A stretch of 61,310 nt of DNA, from positions 1-61,310 of IMG/VR virus record IMGVR_UViG_3300032360_000004, one strand, 5' to 3'. The position numbers and the translations under genes were made by a program. Shown piece by piece: positions 34,500 through 42,260 of this stretch; position 1 is the first letter of the stretch; the number at the start of each line of letters is the position of its first letter. Below the pieces are notes generated by a model, which worked only from the letters and a program-made list of their open reading frames with translations, ran no database searches and was not told the DNA's origin. The stretch comes from a virus.

Positions 34500-35474
34500 A
34501 TGGAAGCCAGGAGCATACTAAAATCCAATGCCTGTGTTATTGGTGGTGCTGGGTTTTTGGGTAGCCACCTAGTTAACCGGCTGGTGGAAGACTACGGCTG
34601 CACCGTGCTGGTGTTGGACAACCTGATAAGTGGCCTACCCAAGCACGTACACCCGGCTGCTAAGTTTGTATGGCATGACATACGCGATGAGGAATCTACC
34701 ACCACCCGGCTCCTGGTAGACCACGACATACAGTTTGTATTCAACTACGCAGCAGAGCCGTACATACCTGAGTGCTGGGAACGACCACTGCACTTCTTTG
34801 ACATTAACGCTGTGGCTGTGCTGCGGGTACTTAATGCCTGCCAGCAGGCTGGGGTGGAAGGGCTGCTACAGGTTAGCAGTGCAGAAATATATGGAGATAT
34901 GAAGGGTAAGATTAAGGAGACCGACCCCGTGCAGGCTCACAGCACCTACGGGGTAAGCAAGCTAGCAGCCGACGGGCTAGTCCAGGTGAGGTGGCGTGAG
35001 GCCAGTGTTCCGGCTATTGCCATGCGTCAGTTTAACTGTGTGGGTGAGCGGGAAACCCATGAGTACGTTATCCCAGAGATTATAAGCCAACTGGCTGCCC
35101 AACAGGGCCGGGATAACGCACTGGTGCAACTGGGCAACAACAGCACTAGGGATTTCCAGTATGCGGGGGATGCCGTAGCCATGGCCATAGAACTACTGGA
35201 GCACGGTCAGTATGGCGACGTATACAACATGGGCAGCGAAGAGGCCATAACCATCTACGACCTAGCCGTTCTGATAGGTGACCTGATGGGCTTTGGCAGC
35301 ACCTCTATAAATACGGATGCAGAGCGTGTACGCCCTTGGGAAATATGGCACTTACAAAGCGACAACACCAAGCTGTATGGTGTTATCAGGCAACGCCCAC
35401 GGGTTCCCCTAAAGCTGGCTCTACAACGGACCATTGACTACTACCACGCCAACAACAACCGCTGGGATTTCTAG
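34500..35474 (+). CDS. NAD-dependent sugar-nucleotide epimerase/dehydratase (SDR)
   Basis: The 324-residue protein starts 10 nt after AAGGAG. CVIGGAGFLGSHLVNRL near residue 11-27 is the GxxGxxG NAD-binding motif, FNYAAEPYIPECWERP follows the 'hlAa...v..s...P' region, VSSAEIYGD gives the Ser/Thr, and STYGVSKLAADG gives the catalytic YxxxK. These enzymes act on UDP- or GDP-sugars as 4-epimerases or 4,6-dehydratases. With the next gene (aminotransferase) and the GNAT protein, a 4-amino-4,6-dideoxy sugar pathway is plausible. Confidence 0.9.
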   Translation: MEARSILKSNACVIGGAGFLGSHLVNRLVEDYGCTVLVLDNLISGLPKHVHPAAKFVWHDIRDEESTTTRLLVDHDIQFVFNYAAEPYIPECWERPLHFFDINAVAVLRVLNACQQAGVEGLLQVSSAEIYGDMKGKIKETDPVQAHSTYGVSKLAADGLVQVRWREASVPAIAMRQFNCVGERETHEYVIPEIISQLAAQQGRDNALVQLGNNSTRDFQYAGDAVAMAIELLEHGQYGDVYNMGSEEAITIYDLAVLIGDLMGFGSTSINTDAERVRPWEIWHLQSDNTKLYGVIRQRPRVPLKLALQRTIDYYHANNNRWDF

Positions 35475-35476
35475 CC

Positions 35477-36508
35477 GTGCAACCGTACCAAGACCTGGAG
35501 CACAAGTACGGCCAGTGGATAGGCAACCCCAACACGGTGGCCTGTGCTACCGGTACGGCTGCCCTGCACTTAGCCCTGGAAGCCTTATGTCTGCCACCGG
35601 GCAGCGAGGTGTTAGTGCCCGAGTTTACCATGGTGGCCTGTGCCCGTGCGGTAACCATGGCCGGGCTGGTGCCTGTGTTTGTAGACTGCGATCCCACCAA
35701 TCTACTGGTAAGCCCCAAAGCCTACAGCCAACATATAGGACCACGCACCAGAGCCATAATGGTGGTCCACATATATGGCCGACAGTGTGACATGGTAGGC
35801 GTGTCCACATTAGCAGCACAGCACAACCTAGCCGTGGTAGAAGACCTAGCCGAAGCCCACGGCATAGCACCCCACCCGGCCAGCACCGCAGCCTGCTGGA
35901 GTTTCTACCGGAACAAAATTATAGCCGGTGAGGAAGGTGGTATGGTGGCCTTTAAGCAACAGGCCCACGCCACCAAGGCACGCCAACTACGGAGCCTGGG
36001 ATTCACCCCCGACCATGACTTCAAACACATACCACGGGGCGTTAATGCCCGACTGAGCAATTGCCACGCCACGCTAATACTAGGAAGCCTAGCCACCGTG
36101 GAAGACAACCTGACCAAGCGAACACAGGTGTGTAACTGGTACGACCAGCTAGTGCCCCCGGCCTACCACCAGCCACCCCGTGCAGTGTGCTGGGTGTACG
36201 ACATATGCCTACCATCGGAAACTAACACCTCGCTCCTGGTCAGCAAGTTAAACACGGCAGGGGTGGCAGCCCGTCTAGGGTTTAAGCCCATGAGTGAGCA
36301 ACCAGAATACGCAGCCCCGGTGCAGCACCTAGCCGCTTACCGGGCCAGCAGGCAGGTGGTGTACCTACCAGTACAGCCACGCCTGGAACAGCCACAAGTA
36401 CGGAAGACCGTACAGGCGTTACTGTCAGCCATTCAGTCCCAGTCCCCGCCCTGCGGCATGGGTCCGCTCGCTCCGGCACGTGCCTGTGGGGTGGGGCTGG
36501 GGCGTTAG
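35477..36508 (+). CDS. DegT/DnrJ/EryC1-family sugar aminotransferase
   Basis: The 343-residue protein starts at GTG 35477, 2 nt after the previous stop. VACATGTAALHLALEALCLP near residue 21-40, EVLVPEFTMVACARAVTMAG, EDLAEAHG and SFYRNKIIAGEEGGMV (PLP-binding Lys) are the family signatures. They transfer an amino group from glutamate to a keto sugar nucleotide, for example in perosamine-type pathways. The C-terminal about 25 residues (PLAPARACGVGLGR) look like readthrough into GC-rich DNA and may not be conserved. Last gene of the glycan operon. Confidence 0.9.
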   Translation: MQPYQDLEHKYGQWIGNPNTVACATGTAALHLALEALCLPPGSEVLVPEFTMVACARAVTMAGLVPVFVDCDPTNLLVSPKAYSQHIGPRTRAIMVVHIYGRQCDMVGVSTLAAQHNLAVVEDLAEAHGIAPHPASTAACWSFYRNKIIAGEEGGMVAFKQQAHATKARQLRSLGFTPDHDFKHIPRGVNARLSNCHATLILGSLATVEDNLTKRTQVCNWYDQLVPPAYHQPPRAVCWVYDICLPSETNTSLLVSKLNTAGVAARLGFKPMSEQPEYAAPVQHLAAYRASRQVVYLPVQPRLEQPQVRKTVQALLSAIQSQSPPCGMGPLAPARACGVGLGR

Positions 36509-36597
36509 CTGAACAGGTGCAGGGTAAGTGCTGCATTTACGGCCCAAGGCTCACAGGGGGGCTGTGTGGCCCTGTGCAGCACCGTGTGTACCCCCAT

Positions 36598-36633
36598 GGC
36601 CCGTAAAGGCTGCCATATGGCTCTGTACGGGCC
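36598..36633 (+). terminator. Hairpin after the glycan operon
   Basis: GGCCCGTA (36598-36605) pairs with TACGGGCC (36626-36633), and inside lies the palindrome GCCATATGGC. No T-run follows on the plus strand. It may stop or slow transcription leaving the glycan operon, or be a protein-binding site. Confidence 0.4.
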
Positions 36634-36716
36634 TGTAATCAGTTGGGCATGGGTTTTAGCCTTACCAGTACCCAAGGCCCGTACAGGGGCACACAGGGCC
36701 GTTAAATGGCTGCACG

Positions 36717-36763
36717 AAAAAACCCCCCAGCAGCACCCAACTTTATGGGTACCACCGGGGGGG
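36717..36763 (-). terminator. Intrinsic terminator of the minus-strand operon
   Basis: Read on the minus strand, a CCCCCCC/GGGGGG stem is followed by TTTTTT (A-run at 36717-36722 on plus). This is about 25-70 nt after the XRE gene stop and gives a clear rho-independent end. Confidence 0.7.
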
Positions 36764-36786
36764 TGGAAGCAGCAGGGGTAAGGGGG

Positions 36787-37035
36787 CTAAGCCCCGGTTT
36801 CAGTGAAGGACAACCACAGGCCAACCGCATCAGCCAACCAGTACAGGGTGTCCAGGCGGGGGCTAGGTATCTGCCCCTGCTTATATTTGTCAATGGTAGC
36901 CAATGACACACCACTACGCCTGGAAAGCTCTGCTGTGTTCCAGCCCAAGCTGTCGGCAGCTATAAAGATGCCACCCAGCAGTTCGTCACGCTGGTCCAGA
37001 TAGTCACGGTCATCGGTACGGGTAACAGCACTCAT
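36787..37035 (-). CDS. XRE-type helix-turn-helix regulator
   Basis: The 82-residue protein from ATG 37035 has a Cro/CI-type HTH: LGWNTAELSRRSGVSLATID followed by KYKQGQIPSPRLDTLYWLADAVG (residues about 27-70). Such proteins bind operator DNA as dimers. The ATG is 9 nt after GGAGT. A GTG at 37044 would overlap that site and is less likely. It is the distal gene of the minus-strand operon and may control the divergent promoters at 45.7 and 56.4 kb. Confidence 0.85.
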   Translation of the reverse strand: MSAVTRTDDRDYLDQRDELLGGIFIAADSLGWNTAELSRRSGVSLATIDKYKQGQIPSPRLDTLYWLADAVGLWLSFTETGA

Positions 37036-37052
37036 GCAGTGCACACTCCTTA

Positions 37053-37145
37053 TTATTCAAGCCAGCCCAGCCAGTCCGCCAGTGCGGACATACCAGCCAT
37101 GGCAGTTAGTAAACAGGCAAACTCCATCAGTCCTAGTGTTGGCAT
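37053..37145 (-). CDS. Small hydrophobic peptide (30 residues)
   Basis: A short gene with AAGGAAGGAAC upstream of ATG 37145 encodes MPTLGLMEFACLLTAMAGMS plus ten more residues ending WLGWLE. It is hydrophobic and could lie in the membrane. Its stop is just before the ribosome site of the XRE gene. The leader resembles CTGAAGGAAC leaders of other minus-strand genes, which supports translation. Confidence 0.45.
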   Translation of the reverse strand: MPTLGLMEFACLLTAMAGMSALADWLGWLE

Positions 37146-37183
37146 ACTAATAGTTCCTTCCTTGGTAATAGGTATGCACGATG

Positions 37184-39013
37184 CTAGCTAACATACACCA
37201 GCACCTTAGCAGCACGAGTGATAGCCACGTAACGCAGGTTCATTTCCTGGTCACGTTGCCATGCACTCTTAGCCATGGGGTGTGGGATACCCGCACCTTC
37301 CGGCTCCAGCAAAAACACCCGGTCGGCTTCTAACCCCTTGGCCTTATGTACACTGCTCAGCATGATGCCGGGAGTGTTTCGGTCGTTAGTAAATATCTGC
37401 TCGATCTTACTAATGACGTCCGCAATACTCTGGGCTTCCTCAGTGAAGCACAGCAGGCAATCGTGCCGGTCTTGCAAAGCAATGAGCCGGGCCGAACTGG
37501 GATTACGCTTAGCGTTTTCCTTTCGTTCTTCTGCGTGCAGCCAGTCAGTCAACCGGCCCACTAGGTTAGGTACGTCAGATGCCTTAAGCCTATTGACGGT
37601 GCTAATGAGACCTTGACCAATGTCCCGTCCCTGGATGTTAGCCTGCACCCCGTCTTTAATAAACCTAAAGCACTCACTGACCAGCGGAGCATTAACACGG
37701 CACAGTACCATGTCGCCACCTGTGGCTATGGTGCGGTAATTACCATCACCCTTATACGCAGCCCGTAGCACGGTGCCAGGACCGTTGTCGGGGTGGGCTT
37801 CAAAGTCTGGTACCAACGCACGGGCCTCTTCCACTATGGCCTTGCCACAACGGCGGGTCACTGTCAGTGGCAAACTAGTGCAGCCCCGGTTAGTCTCGCT
37901 AAGGATCTCTTCCAGGCGGGGTATGCTGTCACTGTCCGCACCGGCAAACCCGTAAATAGCCTGCTTGGGATCACCACACAGTACCAGCCTACTGCCTACC
38001 TTCAGGGCAAGCTGCTGCTGGCAGCGGTTCAGGTCCTGGGCTTCATCAACCAGCAGCAGATCGTACTGGGTGACGGGCAGGTCCAAGGCCACGGGTAGCC
38101 ATATCATGTCGTCGAAGTCTATGCACCCGTCACGGGTCACATCCTTACAACGGTCAAGCACTCGGGGCACAAGGTCAAACACTTCAGCCTCGCTACCATT
38201 AAGCTCCACGTCATAGTGGGCTGCCAGTTGTTGCAACTCATCCTGCATAGTAGTTAGCAGGTTGGTCTGAGTAGCACCCAGTCCCACGAGGTTCATCTTG
38301 CACAGGCTAACCAGCTTGGCAGTGGCCCGGACCATGGACCGTTTCTTCTCATCCCGTCGCAGGGCACGGCTATCCTGGCCCAGCAACTCAGCCACAATAT
38401 CCTGCACCCGGTACTGGTTAACCTTCACCCGGCCACAGGCTTTACCTACAGCCTTAAAGCCCATGCTGTGCATTGTCATAGCTTCACAGCCTGCGGGTAC
38501 CCGCTGCTGCAACTCTGTGGCGATGGACTTATTAAAGGCGACGAAGCAGATGGTGCGGACCTTACCTGCACTCAACTGCATAGCGTCCCACACGGCTGCC
38601 TGCTGGGGGCTGGGGGTTAGGGGGCTGGTGCCACCCTGTACCAGCTTTAACCCTTCCACCAGTGTGGTGGTCTTGCCAGTACCAGCCCGTGCAATAACAA
38701 CCAAGTGCGGTGCCGTGCACCGTATCAACGGCCTGTCCCCACGTAGGACATTGGCCAACCCAATACTGGGCTCCTGGTGTGGCGGGATACCACCAAGCCC
38801 TGTGCCGTCGTTGGCACAGGCGTCGGTGCTGTTGAGGCAGACAAACCTAGCAGCACTACGAAACGTATGTTCCAACCCGGTTACAGGCTCAGTGACAGTG
38901 TACCGGGTACGACCCCGGCTGTTCTGTGTAATAGCGTCCACACGTACGGACGTCTGCTCGCCACCCACTGTGGCCACATATAGTCTTCCCTGTTCAATCT
39001 GTGATTTCCTCAT
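37184..39013 (-). CDS. Superfamily 1 (UvrD/Rep-like) DNA helicase
   Basis: The 609-residue protein shows SF1 motifs: Walker A ARAGTGKTTT near residues 108-117, CFVAFNKSIATELQQRVP (Ia region), DLLLVDEAQDLN near 324-335 (II), LCGDPKQAIYGFAGAD (III), and a C-terminal LSSVHKAKGLEADRVFLLEP (V) with LRYVAITRA (VI). The first 80 residues are a small beta domain not typical of UvrD. It likely unwinds DNA in replication or repair. GGAGCAAGC precedes ATG. The start overlaps the HTH gene by 4 nt. Confidence 0.9.
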   Translation of the reverse strand: MRKSQIEQGRLYVATVGGEQTSVRVDAITQNSRGRTRYTVTEPVTGLEHTFRSAARFVCLNSTDACANDGTGLGGIPPHQEPSIGLANVLRGDRPLIRCTAPHLVVIARAGTGKTTTLVEGLKLVQGGTSPLTPSPQQAAVWDAMQLSAGKVRTICFVAFNKSIATELQQRVPAGCEAMTMHSMGFKAVGKACGRVKVNQYRVQDIVAELLGQDSRALRRDEKKRSMVRATAKLVSLCKMNLVGLGATQTNLLTTMQDELQQLAAHYDVELNGSEAEVFDLVPRVLDRCKDVTRDGCIDFDDMIWLPVALDLPVTQYDLLLVDEAQDLNRCQQQLALKVGSRLVLCGDPKQAIYGFAGADSDSIPRLEEILSETNRGCTSLPLTVTRRCGKAIVEEARALVPDFEAHPDNGPGTVLRAAYKGDGNYRTIATGGDMVLCRVNAPLVSECFRFIKDGVQANIQGRDIGQGLISTVNRLKASDVPNLVGRLTDWLHAEERKENAKRNPSSARLIALQDRHDCLLCFTEEAQSIADVISKIEQIFTNDRNTPGIMLSSVHKAKGLEADRVFLLEPEGAGIPHPMAKSAWQRDQEMNLRYVAITRAAKVLVYVS

Positions 39014-39243
39014 CGTGCTTGCTCCTTAGTGTTGGGCCTCTTACGGCCACGGGGATAGCCCTTGGGCTGTGGTGTGTCGCGGTATAGTTCCGCGTCATGT
39101 AGTGCAATGGTGTAGCGGTAGCCGTGCTGGTTATTACGAGTAGGTACCCGTCGTGCCCGCAACCGGCCCACACGTATAAGGGTGCGGACCTGTTGCGGAC
39201 TACAGCCTATAACCTTGGCTGCCTGAGCAGGGGTTAATACCAT
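39010..39243 (-). CDS. Excisionase/MerR-like helix-turn-helix protein
   Basis: The 77-residue protein contains LTPAQAAKVIGCSPQQVRTL and IRVGRLRARRVPTRNNQHGY, the winged HTH of excisionase/MerR type ('lt..eaA..lgvs..tvr.li..G.l.a.r'). The rest is basic. No integrase is present, so a role as regulator is more likely than excision. It overlaps the helicase start, so the two are co-translated. Confidence 0.8.
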   Translation of the reverse strand: MVLTPAQAAKVIGCSPQQVRTLIRVGRLRARRVPTRNNQHGYRYTIALHDAELYRDTPQPKGYPRGRKRPNTKEQAR

Positions 39244-39250
39244 GGCGTCC

Positions 39251-40792
39251 TCACTTCTTGTAGCAGGAAAGTAGTTCAGGTAGGTGGCCCAACAACAGGC
39301 CAGCCATGTCAGTCAGCTTGTTGGCGTAGTTCTCGTCATGGTCCAGGTAGCCCATGCCATGCACCAACTCATGTACAGCGGTTATAGCCAACTGGTGCAG
39401 GTCACCCCTTGCCCGGTTGGGACTGTAGTTATAACGGCGAGTATACTTGCCGTCCGCAATGTTAACCGGGTTGAGGTAGTACACCTTGCCGTGCTTCTCA
39501 GTACATTCGTACTGAGCCAGCACGTCGTCATCGCTGAATATAAAGCCCACTGTAAACTGGTCATCCCAGCCGTACACCTCATGCAGCTTGACCAGCAGCT
39601 TGGTCCAGATGGTCATGATGCGGTAGGCATACTTGCAGAAGTCCGGGCTATCCGGCCTGTACTGCTTTTTAACCTTGTAGCCAGTTTCATTCTTAATGAC
39701 GAAGGCACTGGCCAACACGTACACACCGGCATCCACCATCTGCTGGTGTTGCTCGGGGGTTGGCTGGCTGCCGTCCAGGTTAAACTTTATCTGGCCGTAG
39801 TGCTGCTCCACCACTGGCCGGTTATCATACTGGCCAGTGTCGCCACTGGTAACTACGTCACCAAGACTAGGACCACCCTCTTCCGCAGGGCGTGCCGTCA
39901 CGGTCTTAGCTGCCGTGGTCTTGGCTGCGTGCTTGGCTGCCTGTGCAGCGAAGCCAGTGCAGGCCACCTTATCGCCCTCGTACCGCAGGTACTCTATGGG
40001 CTTAGGCTTCAGTGCCTTACGCTTGTTGGTAATCAGGTCAGTTAGAAACTCATCCAACTGGGCCTGTTGCTGCCAACGCAAGCCGTCCCGGTTGGACATC
40101 AGCACGTCGCTGCTAATACCTTCCAGTTCTACCACCACACACCCGTCGTACTTGGTGGTCTGCGTGAACATGGGCGTACCACCAATCCTCACAACCAGTA
40201 ACCGGCTGGCCTGCTTGTTGGTGTACACCCGGCCGAAGGGCAGGTCGCGACGGTAATAGCCCCGTCGCATACCGCCATCCACTTGCTCACCGTTCACAGT
40301 AAACGTGCACCGCACGTTACTAAGACTGATGAACCGCTTAGCCTGTTGTAACAGGTCAGCACCGCATTCCTCAGGTATGGTGATGGTGCTGGTAGTGCCT
40401 TCCAGGCGTGGGGCATTGCGTCGCAACTTGTAGTTAGCCCCGGTACCACTGACTTCCAGCCTACCTGTGTGAATCTTGAAGGCTTCCCAGCAGAAGTACA
40501 GCAGTTCCTTGGCTTTGCCAAAGCCACCCACGCTACCGTCGGCAAAGTCTTTACCACTGGCACCCAGTGCCAGCAGCTTGCCAACCAGAGTATCCTCGGT
40601 CATAGGGCTACCGTTGTTGGCCACTATAACCGTGGTGCAGCCACCACCGGCTTCCCTGATGGTAACGTCCACCTGTTTGCTGCCGCAGTCTATACTGTTC
40701 TGGAAAAACTCACGCAGCAACGCCCACTGCCAGTTACGGTAGTCATTACGGGCCTTGCTAAAAAACTCAGGACTAATAGTTATCTGGGACAT
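39251..40792 (-). CDS. GHKL ATPase (Hsp90/MutL-like) fused to HExxH metallopeptidase-like domain
   Basis: The 513-residue protein has a Bergerat ATP-binding fold at the N terminus: LLREFFQNSIDCGSKQVDVT near residues 25-44 (N box), VANNGSPMTE (G1) and GSVGGFGKAKELL (G2). The C-terminal part has ITAVHELVHGMGYLDHDENY near residue 472-491, with HExxH plus a further His, as in zinc proteases. The middle (about 270-390) is low similarity. This pairing of an ATPase with a peptidase is unusual and suggests ATP-gated proteolysis or a defence/counter-defence function. GGAGCAAGC precedes ATG. The peptidase call is by motif. Confidence 0.82.
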   Translation of the reverse strand: MSQITISPEFFSKARNDYRNWQWALLREFFQNSIDCGSKQVDVTIREAGGGCTTVIVANNGSPMTEDTLVGKLLALGASGKDFADGSVGGFGKAKELLYFCWEAFKIHTGRLEVSGTGANYKLRRNAPRLEGTTSTITIPEECGADLLQQAKRFISLSNVRCTFTVNGEQVDGGMRRGYYRRDLPFGRVYTNKQASRLLVVRIGGTPMFTQTTKYDGCVVVELEGISSDVLMSNRDGLRWQQQAQLDEFLTDLITNKRKALKPKPIEYLRYEGDKVACTGFAAQAAKHAAKTTAAKTVTARPAEEGGPSLGDVVTSGDTGQYDNRPVVEQHYGQIKFNLDGSQPTPEQHQQMVDAGVYVLASAFVIKNETGYKVKKQYRPDSPDFCKYAYRIMTIWTKLLVKLHEVYGWDDQFTVGFIFSDDDVLAQYECTEKHGKVYYLNPVNIADGKYTRRYNYSPNRARGDLHQLAITAVHELVHGMGYLDHDENYANKLTDMAGLLLGHLPELLSCYKK

Positions 40793-40840
40793 GGTGTGCT
40801 TGCTCCTAATTGTGGCACATAGTTATATGCCGGGCCAATC

Positions 40841-40870
40841 ATTATAACCGCTAACCGCCACACACCACAA
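40841..40870 (-). promoter_or_regulatory. Possible promoter for the GHKL-helicase operon
   Basis: On the minus strand TTGTGG (40865-40870) and a perfect TATAAT (40841-40846) are 18 nt apart, about 48 nt upstream of the GHKL gene start. The -35 match is only partial. Confidence 0.45.
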
Positions 40871-40890
40871 CCACCCCCCGGTGGGGTGGT
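40870..40890 (-). terminator. GC-rich hairpin after the small gene at 40908
   Basis: ACCACCCC and GGGGTGGT pair over 8 positions around a 5-nt loop, about 18 nt after the stop of the minus-strand gene. There is no T-run. It overlaps the putative -35 of the next operon. Confidence 0.4.
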
Positions 40891-40907
40891 GTGGTATGTG
40901 TAAGAGG

Positions 40908-41105
40908 CTAGGCGTCGTTCATCTTAGCCATCTGCCTCAGTACCCTAGCCCGGTCGCTACGGGTGAGGTCACGCAACGGGTACAACGCAGCAAGGGCGTA
41001 GGTACGTACATCGTGTACCGTCATGCCCCGCTTCCGGGGTAACCGTATGCCTAACCGTTTACGCTGCTCCGGGGTTAGGTCTTCCACACTAATAGTTCCT
41101 GCCAT
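40908..41105 (-). CDS. Hypothetical small basic protein
   Basis: The 65-residue protein begins at ATG 41105 after GGAGCAAGC. The sequence (SVEDLTPEQRKRLGIRLPRK, TVHDVRTYALAALYPLRD) is helical and basic, possibly DNA-binding. No family is recognised. Confidence 0.6.
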   Translation of the reverse strand: MAGTISVEDLTPEQRKRLGIRLPRKRGMTVHDVRTYALAALYPLRDLTRSDRARVLRQMAKMNDA

Positions 41106-41145
41106 ACGCTTGCTCCTAGTTGTGGGCCAGTGGCCCGGTTAGTTC

Positions 41146-41367
41146 TCATGCAACCCGTACCACTTTGGTAACTTTGAATCTTTTCATACACTCGTACCAG
41201 TCTGGGCTTTGTGGTTCCACGGCATCATCTACTAGGCCAAGCCCCATGAGCTTTGCCACATCCCCCGCATGGGCCGGACCGTTGGCTTCAACCTTAAACG
41301 TGTGGACCTGTTCCGAAAACGCCCACAGGTTGTTAGACGTTTCAACGACTCTAACTCTGAACAACAT
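41146..41367 (-). CDS. Hypothetical protein
   Basis: The 73-residue protein has the leader CTGAAGGAACATAACT before ATG 41367. The sequence (LFRVRVVETSNNLWAFSEQV, THTFKVEANGPAHAGDVAKL-like order) suggests a small alpha/beta fold. No family is recognised. It lies only 2 nt from the next gene stop and is part of a run of small minus-strand genes that are probably early host-takeover genes. Confidence 0.6.
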   Translation of the reverse strand: MLFRVRVVETSNNLWAFSEQVHTFKVEANGPAHAGDVAKLMGLGLVDDAVEPQSPDWYECMKRFKVTKVVRVA

Positions 41368-41369
41368 AG

Positions 41370-41576
41370 TTATGTTCCTTCAGTAATTGTTTGGACCCAG
41401 TGGATTGCGACCTCTCGGGTTCTTTCTGGTTGCACTGTGACCCATCCTAAACCCTTCACCTGCTTCACTGACCTGAGCTTAGCCCGTCCCCTTGGCCACA
41501 AGCCGTAGACCTGATACGTGCTTCCAGGCAGGTCGGAGCCGGTCAGTCTCACAATGTCACCTTCTTTAACGGTCAT
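41370..41576 (-). CDS. Hypothetical small beta protein (KOW/SH3-like)
   Basis: The 68-residue protein from ATG 41576 (TGGAGG 9 nt upstream) contains VKEGDIVRLTGSDLPGSTYQ and YGLWPRGRAKLRSVKQVKGL, a pattern like SH3/KOW beta barrels ('v..GdiVrl.g....g..y.V'). An upstream TTG at 41591 would place the ribosome site inside the gene. No specific role is known. Confidence 0.55.
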   Translation of the reverse strand: MTVKEGDIVRLTGSDLPGSTYQVYGLWPRGRAKLRSVKQVKGLGWVTVQPERTREVAIHWVQTITEGT

Positions 41577-41600
41577 CTTCTCAGCCTCCAAAGGGGGGTG

Positions 41601-41828
41601 TTAGTTGCTGTAGTGGGGTGTCCGCTTGTAGCAGGGCTGGTCGCGGCTGTTCTTCAAGCACTGCACGGCCTCCTGCATGGTCAGCAAACCGTTGCCAACT
41701 GCCTTACGTAGTTCAATGGCCAGGAGCCGCACTAGCTCCCGTCTAGTCAGGTTGGCAGGTACAGGGTCAGGGGTGCCGTGGTTACTGTCACAGTAGTGCT
41801 CGGCACCTTCCCATCCGGGTTGACTCAT
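41601..41828 (-). CDS. Hypothetical protein
   Basis: The 75-residue protein has CTGAAGGAACACTATT before ATG 41828, the same leader as the gene at 41367. Residues 27-60 (NLTRRELVRLLAIELRKAVG) are helical. A few Cys occur but no clear zinc motif. No family is recognised. Confidence 0.55.
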   Translation of the reverse strand: MSQPGWEGAEHYCDSNHGTPDPVPANLTRRELVRLLAIELRKAVGNGLLTMQEAVQCLKNSRDQPCYKRTPHYSN

Positions 41829-41857
41829 AATAGTGTTCCTTCAGTTAGTGGGTGTGG

Positions 41858-42157
41858 TTAGTTAGTTGACAACTCAGCAACCAGTCCGGAAATACTCTTG
41901 TCCACATAGTCAGGGTGGTAGCCCTGTACTACGTGCTGCCCGTCAACGAACCCCCAATGGGGGCGACGGTGTGTTGCCATGATAAACAGCATGGGGAGGG
42001 GGCCACTCTCCAGCGTGCCTAACTCAGCACTGTAGCCCAACTGCCGCAGTCCTATAAACTGCTTGACTGCTTTGGCCCGTGTGGTGGGCCGGGCAGTACG
42101 TTTCTTAGTTGGTGTCCGCTTCAGTCGCCAACTAACAATCCAATTACGTTCAGCCAT
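41858..42157 (-). CDS. Hypothetical basic protein
   Basis: The 99-residue protein follows AAGGAGTAACCAC before ATG 42157. It is strongly basic at the N terminus (RLKRTPTKKRTARPTTRAKA), perhaps nucleic-acid binding, and then has a beta-like part (YSAELGTLESGPLPMLFIMA). No family is recognised. Confidence 0.55.
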   Translation of the reverse strand: MAERNWIVSWRLKRTPTKKRTARPTTRAKAVKQFIGLRQLGYSAELGTLESGPLPMLFIMATHRRPHWGFVDGQHVVQGYHPDYVDKSISGLVAELSTN

Positions 42158-42260
42158 GTGGTTACTCCTTACTAGTTATGGGGCACCTACCCCACGGGTC
42201 AGTTTGTATGTGGTACGGTGGTGGGTGGCGGGGTGGGCATAGGCACCACAACACCACTTA

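Larger units (their letters stand above)
36509..36786. other. Convergent intergenic region rich in hairpins
   Basis: This gap lies between plus-strand glycan genes and minus-strand regulatory genes. It has a CACAGGG/CCCTGTG inverted repeat near 36552-36576 and a GGCCCGTA/TACGGGCC stem at 36598-36633 with an inner GCCATATGGC palindrome. It ends with a strong minus-strand terminator at 36717-36763. I see no gene here. Confidence 0.6.

Noticed and set aside
39010-39243. Excisionase as evidence of a temperate phage
   Set aside because: No integrase or recombinase was seen and no attachment site is evident, so the HTH is treated as a regulator.
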